From an uncultured Spartobacteria bacterium (GTDB taxonomy: Bacteria > Verrucomicrobiota > Verrucomicrobiia > Chthoniobacterales > Chthoniobacteraceae), in contig CAIXGS010000014.1 in assembly GCA_903919125.1 (NCBI GenBank), positions 30,200 to 94,199 of the forward strand: a stretch of 64,000 nt of DNA, read 5' to 3'. The translations under genes were made by a program, and so were the position numbers. The notes beneath the pieces were generated by a model that worked only from the letters and a program-made list of their open reading frames with translations, was not told the origin of the DNA and searched no databases. Positions 26,209 to 33,129 of the stretch are shown in pieces. Position 1 is the first letter of the stretch. Every line of letters starts with the position of its first letter.

Positions 26209-27426
26209 TCAGCCCACATTTAGGCATTCCACTTTCAAGACAGTGCTTGGACGAACCGCCCAGAATGCGTGTGCAGCAACCTCAGTAGTATGCTTCCGGT
26301 AGTGCCTCACTAGCATGTCTTTAGTGCTGTGCCCCATCGCGTCGCGGCAGCGGTCCTCATCCCGGTGGATCGTCATCCAGTATGATGCGTAACTGTGGCG
26401 CATCACGTCCTGCGGCCAAGGTGTGATGCCAGCCGAACGCTGAACTTTCCTTCGCCGGACCACGTGATTGCGTGGAGGGGTTACTGCCCCAACTTGGGGG
26501 GGCGCGATGTACCGCAACCAATCACTCAAGGTTTCCTCAATCGGAATGTATCGATCCCTGCCCGTTTTCGAGACCTCGACAGGAATGTGGATTTGGCCGC
26601 TGCCCCCTCCGAACACGTGCTGCCATTGCAGTTTTAGAAGTTCATCCGTTGGGCGTATGCCCGCGAAGAGGGCGAGGGCATAATATCCCAACAATTCAGG
26701 ATCAATTTGAATGCATGTTGCCAGAAGGCGTGTGGCCTCATCGGGGGTAAGGATGGCGATCTCGGTGTGCTTGGTGTCGGCAAACATCGTGGATGCCTCA
26801 ATGGGCACCGTATCAAGCAGGGAATTAGGAGGACGCTGGCACCAGTTGAAAAATGCCCGCAGCACCCGCAGAAGCCCATTGCGAGCATGCGCCTTCTCCG
26901 GCTTAACCGTTACGTTAAGAGCGTGCTCCACGTCAGCTGCTGTAATGTCGCAGACCATTCGATCAAACAGCACCTCAAACCGAGGTAGCGTGTATTTGAC
27001 CTGTATCGCGTATTTTTCACTGGTCTGCTTCCCTTTGCGGGTCCGACTCAAATTCCATGCCTGCCATTCCTCGAAAGCAGCCTTGAAGGTCTTGCTCCGC
27101 CCCCGGCGGTCTCTGCTTTTGATCAACTCGGTGACGGCCTGCAGCAAAATGGATTCATCTTCGTTTGGGAGATGGTTGCCGATCATCGAGAAAGCCTTGG
27201 CTGCCAGTTCTCTTTGGGTACGGGATAATTCCGCCCCTCCATTGCCATCGTTGTGAATCCGCGTTTCCTCCGCTCGGACGAAGGCTTCGGCCTCGAGCTT
27301 GGTAGCGAAGAACACGGTCTCCGCTTTCCCGCTGAGGCTCAGTGCAGCGGGAGTGGACACCCGCCAACTTTTCGCGCCCTTCGCCTTCTTGTTTTTATCC
27401 TGCCAAATGCTGAACCCGCTCTTCAT
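26209..27426 (-). CDS. Tyrosine recombinase (phage-type integrase)
   Basis: The protein is 405 aa. A core-binding SAM-like domain covers about residues 105-210 and the catalytic domain about 225-385. The first arginine is in LFAGIRPTDEL (about 256), the second in DVMRHSYASYW (about 342), the later histidine in AMGHSTKDM, and the nucleophilic tyrosine in VRHYRKHT (about 375). The usual His of the HxxR box is replaced (DVMR), as in a known branch that has Asn or another residue there. It integrates the element at tRNA-Arg, since its start lies 110 bp from the right-hand 52-bp repeat. The short repeats at 27430-27453 just upstream of its start may also serve autoregulation. Confidence 0.93.
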   Translation of the reverse strand: MKSGFSIWQDKNKKAKGAKSWRVSTPAALSLSGKAETVFFATKLEAEAFVRAEETRIHNDGNGGAELSRTQRELAAKAFSMIGNHLPNEDESILLQAVTELIKSRDRRGRSKTFKAAFEEWQAWNLSRTRKGKQTSEKYAIQVKYTLPRFEVLFDRMVCDITAADVEHALNVTVKPEKAHARNGLLRVLRAFFNWCQRPPNSLLDTVPIEASTMFADTKHTEIAILTPDEATRLLATCIQIDPELLGYYALALFAGIRPTDELLKLQWQHVFGGGSGQIHIPVEVSKTGRDRYIPIEETLSDWLRYIAPPQVGAVTPPRNHVVRRRKVQRSAGITPWPQDVMRHSYASYWMTIHRDEDRCRDAMGHSTKDMLVRHYRKHTTEVAAHAFWAVRPSTVLKVECLNVG

Positions 27427-27429
27427 GCG

Positions 27430-27453
27430 TACTCAGGTACTGGCAGGTACTGG
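27430..27453. promoter_or_regulatory. Putative arm-type repeats inside attR
   Basis: TACTCAGGTACTGG (27430-27443) is identical to 5329-5342 near the left end and is followed at once by CAGGTACTGG (27444-27453). Farther on, ATTACTAGTACTTTAT is a weaker relative. They lie between integrase start and attR, where integrase or excisionase arm sites and the integrase promoter would be. Confidence 0.5.
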
Positions 27454-27535
27454 AAATTACTAGTACTTTATCTGATTATGAATCAGAATTACACAGTATC
27501 CAACAGAAGCAGAGTACGTTACAGAAGGCGTTTAT

Positions 27536-27587
27536 TCTGACTACGAATCAGAAGGTTTTAGGTTCAAGTCCTAACGGGTGCACCACT
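27536..27587 (+). repeat. attR: right 52-bp repeat, orphan 3' half of tRNA-Arg
   Basis: Identical to 5236-5287. It contains only the 3' part of the tRNA (anticodon arm, T arm, acceptor strand, CCA) with no 5' half in front, so it is not a functional tRNA but the right boundary of the island. Confidence 0.95.
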
Positions 27588-27735
27588 GAGCGACAGGGGG
27601 TTGCGCAAGGTTAAGGGTAAGTCACCATACGGTGATGTATTGCCAGAATACGGTAAAAAATTCCATTTTTTTCGCGTTCACTTCAGGAAGTGAAACGTCA
27701 GTTGTTATCCCCCCTGCAATGGGCTATGGTCAGGA

Positions 27736-27945
27736 ATGCTCCAGACCGTTGAAGCCGAGATCGACGAACACGGACAAATTCGTCTCCTAGAACCGCTCAC
27801 TGTGACTCATCCCAGTAGAGTGTTAGTGACGATCCTTCCCTCGCATCCCAAGGAGGAGAACGAAACCGCGTTGCTCAGTGAGGCTTCTCTAGCCGCGGAC
27901 TGGAATCGCAAAGAGGAGGACGAGGCATGGGCACACCTTCAGTAG
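27736..27945 (+). CDS. Small antitoxin-like protein preceding a MazF/PemK toxin
   Basis: The protein is 69 aa. The N-terminal half (QTVEAEIDEHGQIRLLEPLTVTHPSRVLVTIL) has the beta-rich form of short AbrB-like or prevent-host-death-type antitoxins (EA-ID-G-I-L-EPL). The acidic C-terminal tail would be the toxin-binding part. It overlaps the following MazF/PemK gene by 19 bp, the usual coupling of toxin-antitoxin pairs. It lies just outside attR, so it belongs to the chromosomal side. Confidence 0.7.
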   Translation: MLQTVEAEIDEHGQIRLLEPLTVTHPSRVLVTILPSHPKEENETALLSEASLAADWNRKEEDEAWAHLQ

Positions 27946-28259
27946 GCTCCGTTGTTCTCGTGCCCTTTCCATTTTCGGACCTTTCAAATTCAAAGAAAAG
28001 ACCAGCAGTCGTAGTTGCCAGTGCTGGTCGGGGAGATTGGATTTTGTGCCAAATCACAAGCAATCCCTACTCAGACTTCAACTCTATACCTCTTGATTCC
28101 AAGGACTTTGTGCAAGGGCGACTTCAAATACGGAGTTACGCAAGACCAGCCAAGCTGTTTACCGCAAACGAGTCTCTCATCATTTCAGCGGCAGGTCAGC
28201 TCACAGCGGATGCGCTTCAATTAATTCGGAATCAGATTATTACACTGCTTTCGGCATAG
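27927..28259 (+). CDS. MazF/PemK family toxin (endoribonuclease)
   Basis: The protein is 110 aa, the standard length. The N-terminus (GSVVLVPFPFSDLSNSKKRPAVVVAS) is the PemK/MazF signature, with the conserved K-R-P-A-V-V-V segment. ILCQITSN and the C-terminal helix (LTADALQLIRNQIITLL) fit as well. Members cleave mRNA at short sequence motifs and are neutralised by the upstream antitoxin. The overlap with the antitoxin gene supports a single transcript and, by analogy, autoregulation by the complex. Confidence 0.88.
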   Translation: MGTPSVGSVVLVPFPFSDLSNSKKRPAVVVASAGRGDWILCQITSNPYSDFNSIPLDSKDFVQGRLQIRSYARPAKLFTANESLIISAAGQLTADALQLIRNQIITLLSA

Positions 28260-28401
28260 ATCACTACGCGAACATCAGCCGTTAGCTCAAATTTCGCTCA
28301 CCGATAGGGGGGACAACGGAACCAAGGGCCTCTGGCAGGGCAATCAACGCATTCGTCTCTTTCACATTTCTTGCTTCAAAGAAAGGTGCTAGAGTTGGTG
28401 C

Positions 28402-28602
28402 ATGGAAAAAGCCGTGATCCAAGCCCAACTGCCTCCAGAACTCATGGCTCGCGCCCTTTCTTTTGTCGAAGAAGGCTGGGCATCCAATCTGGACGAACTC
28501 CTTGTCGAATCTCTGCGGCGCTTTCTGGAATCACACTCTTCTCGAATGACGGAGTCTTTTGTCATGTCAGATGTTCAATGGGGACTGACTGGCAATGACT
28601 GA
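28402..28602 (+). CDS. Orphan ribbon-helix-helix antitoxin-like protein
   Basis: The protein is 66 aa. IQAQLPPELMARALSFVEEGWASNLDELLVESLRRFLESH follows the strand-helix-helix plan of CopG/ParD-like antitoxins. The expected toxin gene downstream is missing: the next sequence is IS3 debris beginning only a few bases after the stop. An insertion or deletion event probably removed the partner. Confidence 0.65.
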   Translation: MEKAVIQAQLPPELMARALSFVEEGWASNLDELLVESLRRFLESHSSRMTESFVMSDVQWGLTGND

Positions 28603-28608
28603 AAATGA

Positions 28609-28889
28609 GAGGTGGCACGCTAAAACGGAGCCAGTGAGATCGTCAGCTTGAGGAGGGGCCGCCTTGGGGAGAAAATAAAGAACCCCAATGAAAACAATAC
28701 GCAGAGATTACAGTGCCGAGTTTAAGGCGCGAGTGGCCCTCGAGGCCATCAAGGGCCTCAAGACAGTGCAGGAAATCGCCGCCGAAAACCACGTCCATCC
28801 TACCCAGATCACTGAGGTGGCACGCGAGACGGAGCCAGCGAGATCGTCAGCTTGAGGAGGGACCACCTTCGGGAGAAAATGAAGAGCCC
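28609..28889 (+). mobile_element. IS3-family remnant with two copies of the same left-end sequence
   Basis: About 75 bp starting GAGGTGGCACGC and containing GAGATCGTCAGCTTGAGGAGG occurs at 28609-28685 and again, with scattered mismatches, at 28814-28889 in the same orientation. The first copy leads into the start of an orfA gene (28688). The second abuts directly where that gene breaks off. The simplest reading is two IS left ends side by side, all other parts deleted. Confidence 0.7.
28688..28855 (+). pseudogene. Truncated IS3-family orfA (transposase HTH part)
   Basis: The first 41 codons translate as an IS3 OrfA N-terminus ([19 protein letters not shown], then [16 protein letters not shown]), which is the helix-turn-helix that binds IS ends. 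After codon 41 the frame runs into the second copy of the left-end sequence and stops at 28853-28855. Neither the leucine zipper nor the orfB integrase domain remains, so it is inactive. Confidence 0.85.
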
Positions 28890-28983
28890 GGTCATGCTAC
28901 CGAGATTCGCAGCCGCCAGCCCGGGCCGGCCTCCCCGCCAAGAAGGGTTTCCCTGAACCGCCGCTCTGGGTCACAGTCTTGGG

Positions 28984-30477
28984 ATGAATTCGTCCGTTGC
29001 CCCGTTTGCTTTTGAGAACAGCTTCCTGCGAATGCCGGACCATTTCTATGCGCGCATCGCTCCCACGCCCGTGGTCGCTCCCAAACTGCTCGCCCTGAAC
29101 CGTCCCCTTTGTGAAGAATTGGGCGTTTCGTACCAAAGCCTTGCTCCAGTTGCCGAAGTGCTTTTCTCCGGCAATCAAATCCCGGAGGGAGCCGCCTCCA
29201 TCGCCCTTGCTTATGCGGGACATCAATTTGGGAACTTTGTGCCTCAACTTGGGGACGGGCGGGCCATCCTCCTTGGAGAAATCCTCACCCCGCGTGGAGA
29301 ACGCAAGGACATCCAACTCAAAGGCGCTGGCCCCACCCCCTTCTCGCGACGCGGCGATGGACGGGCCGCGCTCGGACCGGTGCTCCGAGAGTTTCTGGTA
29401 AGCGAAGCCATGCACGCCCTCGGAATTCCCACTACCCGCGCCCTCGCCGCAGTGGCCACAGGCGAACCCGTCTACCGAGAGGAGACCCTGCCGGGCGCGG
29501 TCCTGACGCGGGTCGCCGCAAGCCATATCCGGGTGGGGACCTTCGAATACTTTGCGGCGCGGGAGGACTACCGAGCAGTGGAAACGCTGGCGCGGCATGT
29601 GATCGCGCGGCATTACCCCGAGCTTGAGGCGCTGGAGAACCCTTTCCTTCCCTTGCTCGAAGCCGTGGCTCAAAAACAGGCCGCCCTCATCGCCCGCTGG
29701 ATGCTCGTTGGCTTTGTTCACGGCGTAATGAACACCGATAACATGAGCGTCTCGGGCGAAACCATCGACTACGGCCCTTGCGCCTTCCTCGACCCTTACG
29801 ATCCTGCGACCGTGTTCAGCTCCATCGACCGGGGCGGCCGCTACGCCTTCGCCAACCAGCCCGCAATCGCGCAATGGAACCTGGCGCGCCTTGCTGAAAC
29901 GCTTGTCCCCTTGATCCATTCCGACACCGAGACTGCCTTGGAAATGGCAACCGCTGCCATCCACAAAATCCCAGAATACTTTGAATCCCACTGGCTCGCA
30001 GGCATGCGCCTCAAGCTTGGCCTCTATTCTGAGGAGCCCGGTGACAAGGAACTCGCTCAGCGGCTGCTCTCCGCCATGCACGATGGGGGAGCGGATTTCA
30101 CCCTGACCTTCCGCCGTCTCAGCCAGCTCTGCGACGCCACGCCCGAAACCGACAAAGGCGACGGACCAGCCGCTCTTTTTTCCAAGCCCGACCTGTTTCA
30201 TGACTGGGCGCAAGATTGGCAGTCCCGTCTGCACAGAGAGCCTCCGCTTCCCAGCGAACGCGCTGTCCGAATGCGGAGCGTCAATCCCGCACTCATTCCG
30301 CGCAACCACAGGGTCGAAGAAGCGCTCGCCGCGGCGGTCCGGCACGGGGATCTGCGCCCATTTGAAACCCTTAGCCGCGCACTGGAAAAGCCGTACTTGG
30401 ACCTACCCGAATTCGCGCACCTCGCGGAGCTACCGCAACTCGGGGCGGGTCCCTACCGGACTTTCTGCGGAACTTGA
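28984..30477 (+). CDS. selO: Protein adenylyltransferase SelO (YdiU)
   Basis: The protein is 497 aa, the usual length of bacterial SelO. The pseudokinase core is clear: YAGHQFGNFVPQLGDGRAILLGE, then RKDIQLKGAGPTPFSRRGDGRAALGPVLREFLVSEAMHALGIPTTRALA, and the active-site region VHGVMNTDNMSVSGETIDYGPCAFLD. SelO transfers AMP to Ser, Thr or Tyr of target proteins and is linked to redox homeostasis in E. coli. The bacterial protein lacks the selenocysteine of eukaryotic relatives; here the C-terminus ends FCGT with a lone cysteine. It begins about 95 bp after the IS remnant and appears intact. It is not in an evident operon. Confidence 0.95.
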   Translation: MNSSVAPFAFENSFLRMPDHFYARIAPTPVVAPKLLALNRPLCEELGVSYQSLAPVAEVLFSGNQIPEGAASIALAYAGHQFGNFVPQLGDGRAILLGEILTPRGERKDIQLKGAGPTPFSRRGDGRAALGPVLREFLVSEAMHALGIPTTRALAAVATGEPVYREETLPGAVLTRVAASHIRVGTFEYFAAREDYRAVETLARHVIARHYPELEALENPFLPLLEAVAQKQAALIARWMLVGFVHGVMNTDNMSVSGETIDYGPCAFLDPYDPATVFSSIDRGGRYAFANQPAIAQWNLARLAETLVPLIHSDTETALEMATAAIHKIPEYFESHWLAGMRLKLGLYSEEPGDKELAQRLLSAMHDGGADFTLTFRRLSQLCDATPETDKGDGPAALFSKPDLFHDWAQDWQSRLHREPPLPSERAVRMRSVNPALIPRNHRVEEALAAAVRHGDLRPFETLSRALEKPYLDLPEFAHLAELPQLGAGPYRTFCGT

Positions 30478-30959
30478 GACACCTTTTGGGCGGATAGACG
30501 GTTGCGGATTCGCCGTTTTCACGAAGGGTTGGCTAGTCCTTTTTGTTTGGTTCGCCTTCTTGCGAAATCTGTGTAATACCATCTCTCTTAGGCTTGAGGA
30601 GGGTTCAAAGACCTCAGTACCTGGGCGCGCGGAGCCCTAGCTCCGCAATGACTGTCTGAGTTTATGGAGCGTCTAAGCGGAGCTGGGGCTCCGCGGTCCC
30701 GGGAGAGAAGGACCAGTTTTCTTCAAGATTTGGTGTAATCAGGAAATGGAATCCTGCACCCCAACCAACATTCGCTCACGAATCTTGCCTAAGGAAGTGA
30801 ACACTCAGTCGCGATCAATAGCAATGAAGCGCCGCGTCATGTTCCCAACTGGGCACCTCAAATGGCACTTGCGACACTCTTCTTTGACGTCGTATTCAGC
30901 GAAATCCATTTGTTTAAGCTACCCGCCATCAATGGTGCTACGGACAAATCCCGCCTCGC
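30478..30959. other. Intergenic region after selO containing a dispersed repeat
   Basis: This stretch of 482 bp between convergent genes has no gene I can support; the 73-aa plus-strand frame at 30746 shows no recognisable features. Its main content is the twin-hairpin repeat at 30601-30736. Confidence 0.6.
30601..30736 (+). repeat. Dispersed twin-hairpin repeat, copy A
   Basis: About 136 bp that recurs, in inverted orientation and with roughly a dozen differences, at the right edge of the window (63864-63999). It contains two palindromes with identical arms: GCGGAGC/GCTCCGC at 30629-30646 and at 30677-30694. Conserved flanks are GACCTCAG-ACCTGGG on one side and GGGAGAGAAG-ACCAGTTTTCTTCAAG on the other. 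Non-coding; likely a REP- or MITE-like element of this genome. Confidence 0.85.
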
Positions 30960-31661
30960 TTAACTGAGCAACAACAGACGGGGCGGATCCCCAGGCCGCG
31001 TCTCGGGGGCGCGATGGATACACGGCGGTACCGGATTTCCCGAGTACTCCACCCCGATACGCCACAAATTATACAACCCAAACGAATAGGGAGTCGCCCC
31101 GACCACCGGAGCATAGTGCAGGTCGAAACAGTTCTCGTTAAGAAACTCCTCGAAACCGGCATCGTCCGCGCCCCCATAAAGGGCAAGCAACTGTGCGCGA
31201 GTTTCGGGAATGTCCACCTTACGCAAAGCATCCTCGTTGCGAAGTCCTTCACTCGAGGGGCCAAGGTAGGTGCATAAATAGGTGTCCATCTGCTCGGTCG
31301 CGCTGTCCGCGTGGAAGGAATACACATCCGTTGCGACTGGGCCGTCCTCGGATTCGCGCAGGTACCCGTTGATGCAATCCAGCACAGGAGCCAGATCCAT
31401 CTCGCGCAGAAGCCGCTGGTCCTCAAGCAGCACCTCAATTGCAAGCCGCCCGGCATCTCCTGCTTTAATACCTCTGAGTTGTTCGTCCTCAATCGTGTTA
31501 ATTCCAGGTCCCAACGCCAAAAGCCGCGCCACTTCCGCAAAGTCGCCGTGAAGAGTCCGCGTCCAGCAAGCTGCGTTCACGCCACCTTCAAACGGAATAC
31601 TCACGAGCTCATCAAAGCTGCTAGCCCTCTTGATCCGAAAATAATCAGGGAACGAAAACAC
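30960..31661 (-). CDS. DUF1826-like protein
   Basis: The protein is 233 aa with no signal peptide. The middle and end carry FHADSATEQMDTYLCTYLGPSSEGL and, at the C-terminus, HRAPETRPGDPPRLLLLS. This pattern (a His-Asp region, CTY-x-GP, and a final PRLLL) is what I associate with DUF1826 proteins, whose function is unknown. It begins 34 bp downstream of the cytochrome/WD40 gene on the same strand, so it may be the last gene of that operon, although its content is not obviously related. The family call is from memory of the motif pattern and is moderate. Confidence 0.55.
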   Translation of the reverse strand: MFSFPDYFRIKRASSFDELVSIPFEGGVNAACWTRTLHGDFAEVARLLALGPGINTIEDEQLRGIKAGDAGRLAIEVLLEDQRLLREMDLAPVLDCINGYLRESEDGPVATDVYSFHADSATEQMDTYLCTYLGPSSEGLRNEDALRKVDIPETRAQLLALYGGADDAGFEEFLNENCFDLHYAPVVGATPYSFGLYNLWRIGVEYSGNPVPPCIHRAPETRPGDPPRLLLLS

Positions 31662-31695
31662 GGCTACAATTTGTTGGCACAGTCCCTCAGACTGT

Positions 31696-33063
31696 CTACT
31701 CGAAAGGCATCAGCTTGCCGTCGGTTCCGTTCCAGATAAAAACTCTTCCGTCTGCAGCGCCCGCCGCGATGCGTGTGCCATCCTTGTTGCAACTCACGCA
31801 CTGGAGGACGGCGTTAACTTTGTCCAACTTTTGGATTTTCGCGGTTTCCGAGGATTGCGCTCCTGTGTGTTTTTGAATCGCGGAAAAAACCGAACCGCCT
31901 CCTCGGTCTGTGACGCTCGCCAAACGGGTTCCGTCTGCGGACCAGTGGAGTGCAGAAGTGACCTGTTTTTTGTCGCCCAACACGGCGTCCTGTTCGCGGC
32001 TGTCTCGATCCCAGATTTTGATTTCACGGTCGGCTCCCGTGGTGGCGACGCGTGGATTGAGCGGGTCGAATACAACGCTCAGAACCTGATTGGTGTGGCC
32101 CTCGTACGTGCCCACAAGTGCGCCTGAGAGCGGTTCCCAGCGGCGCATGAGGCGGTCCGCTCCGGCGCTGGCCAGCCATAGGCCGTCTTTGGAAAGTGCG
32201 AGGCCGTAGATGGAGTCTTCATGGGCCTTCCAGGTCTGGAGAATCTTGCGATTCTCGGCGGCGATCCGGTGGATGAACCCGCCCCTGCTGGCCAGAGAAT
32301 CCGCAGCCCAGAGAGTTCCGCCGTTTGTACAGAGCGCTGTAACGTCCCCGCTGAGGCCTTCTGTGATGGCGCCCGTGGTTTTGCCATCGGCGACGTTCCA
32401 GAACCTGATCTGGCGAAAGCCGCCTGTGACGATTGTATTGCCATCGTGGGACCAGAGCAGCGAAGCCACCGTGTCCACCTCCGCCAAGATGGTGCTTTTG
32501 AGGGGGAACCGCTCTGCCATGGCATCGTGCAGTTCGACGTTGCCGCCGCGAGCTACTGCTAGTGTTGACCCGTCTGGAGAAAAGGAGAGAGCAAACACAG
32601 GTTTCACACCCGTAGGCAGCGGCCTGAGCTTCACCGGTTTGACGCGCGGGGGGCGCTCCATGACAGCAGCATCCCACGGCGCCCCCGCTTCCAACCAGGC
32701 GCGTACCGCAGCGATTTGAGGGGCGGTGAGCTGTTTTTTGGGCGGCATGTGTGGGTCACCCTCTTTGGAGAGCACAGAAAAAAGGAGGCTCTCCGTCGCC
32801 TTCCCTGGCATCAGGACGGGGCCGGATTCCCCGCCCGCCTGGATGCCATGTTCCGTCCCAAGTTTGAGCCCGCCCTTGCTCTTGCCAGTCCGGTGGCAGG
32901 CAACACATTCGTCGCGCAGGACCTCCAAGGCAGCGGCCGTGGTGGGATGAGTTTCTGTGACTGCGGGTGCAGGCGTGGGTGCAGGTGTGGGTGCTTGAGC
33001 AAGGACGTCTCCGGGGAAAAAACTCAGGAGCGCTGGGATCAAAAATGAAAGAGGGAGCCGCAT
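31696..33063 (-). CDS. Secreted cytochrome c-domain/WD40-repeat protein
   Basis: The protein is 455 aa with a signal peptide (MRLPLSFLIPALLSFFPGDVLA) and a short Pro/Ala/Thr linker. A planctomycete-type cytochrome c domain follows, with heme motif CVACH near residue 53 and a distal DPHMPPKK methionine near 104. From about residue 155 to the end there are WD40 repeats (for example SIYGLALSKDGLWLASAGADRLMRRWEP and KIWDRDSREQD), forming a beta-propeller. Proteins of this plan accompany DUF1549/DUF1553 and DUF1501 genes in Planctomycetota and Verrucomicrobiota. Their role is unproven, with an electron-transfer or oxidative polysaccharide-degradation function proposed. It is the fourth gene of the operon. 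Confidence 0.88.
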   Translation of the reverse strand: MRLPLSFLIPALLSFFPGDVLAQAPTPAPTPAPAVTETHPTTAAALEVLRDECVACHRTGKSKGGLKLGTEHGIQAGGESGPVLMPGKATESLLFSVLSKEGDPHMPPKKQLTAPQIAAVRAWLEAGAPWDAAVMERPPRVKPVKLRPLPTGVKPVFALSFSPDGSTLAVARGGNVELHDAMAERFPLKSTILAEVDTVASLLWSHDGNTIVTGGFRQIRFWNVADGKTTGAITEGLSGDVTALCTNGGTLWAADSLASRGGFIHRIAAENRKILQTWKAHEDSIYGLALSKDGLWLASAGADRLMRRWEPLSGALVGTYEGHTNQVLSVVFDPLNPRVATTGADREIKIWDRDSREQDAVLGDKKQVTSALHWSADGTRLASVTDRGGGSVFSAIQKHTGAQSSETAKIQKLDKVNAVLQCVSCNKDGTRIAAGAADGRVFIWNGTDGKLMPFE

Positions 33064-33080
33064 GTGGTGCTATTTTCTTA

Positions 33081-33115
33081 GTTCTTGGTTCTTGGTTCTT
33101 GGTTCTTGGTTCTTG
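33081..33115. repeat. 7-bp tandem repeat GTTCTTG (five units)
   Basis: Five perfect units run 33081-33115 with a degenerate sixth (GTTCCTTGTTC) after them. They fill the 66-bp gap between the PPC gene and the start of the cytochrome/WD40 gene at 33063. Because they lie directly upstream of a start codon, copy-number change would alter spacing to any ribosome-binding or promoter element. Confidence 0.9.
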
Positions 33116-33129
33116 GTTCCTTGTTCGGT

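Larger units (their letters stand above)
5236..27587. mobile_element. Integrative genomic island in tRNA-Arg carrying a defence cluster
   Basis: The element is bounded by 52-bp perfect direct repeats at 5236-5287 and 27536-27587. The tyrosine integrase is the last gene inside the right end and reads inward. Next to it are an AlpA/excisionase-like HTH gene and a RepA-type ATPase gene, forming the mobility/replication module. The centre holds a 12.7-kb plus-strand array of defence-type genes. The left end holds terminase-small-subunit-like, sigma-like, lipoprotein and protease genes. Base composition changes visibly between the three blocks: the middle is GC-rich and the flanks more AT-rich. 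No conjugation, capsid or relaxase gene was recognised, so mobility probably depends on a helper phage or helper conjugative element (inference). Confidence 0.92.

Noticed and set aside
27536..27587. Second tRNA-Arg gene
   Set aside because: Only the 3' part of the tRNA is present; the 5' acceptor strand and D arm are missing, so it is an att remnant.
28897..30345. 482-aa open frame on the minus strand opposite selO
   Set aside because: The plus-strand SelO protein is full length with all family motifs; the antisense frame shows no recognisable domain and is a by-product of GC-rich codon use.
30746..30967. 73-aa plus-strand frame near the dispersed repeat
   Set aside because: No motif, overlaps the end of the DUF1826-like gene, low complexity.
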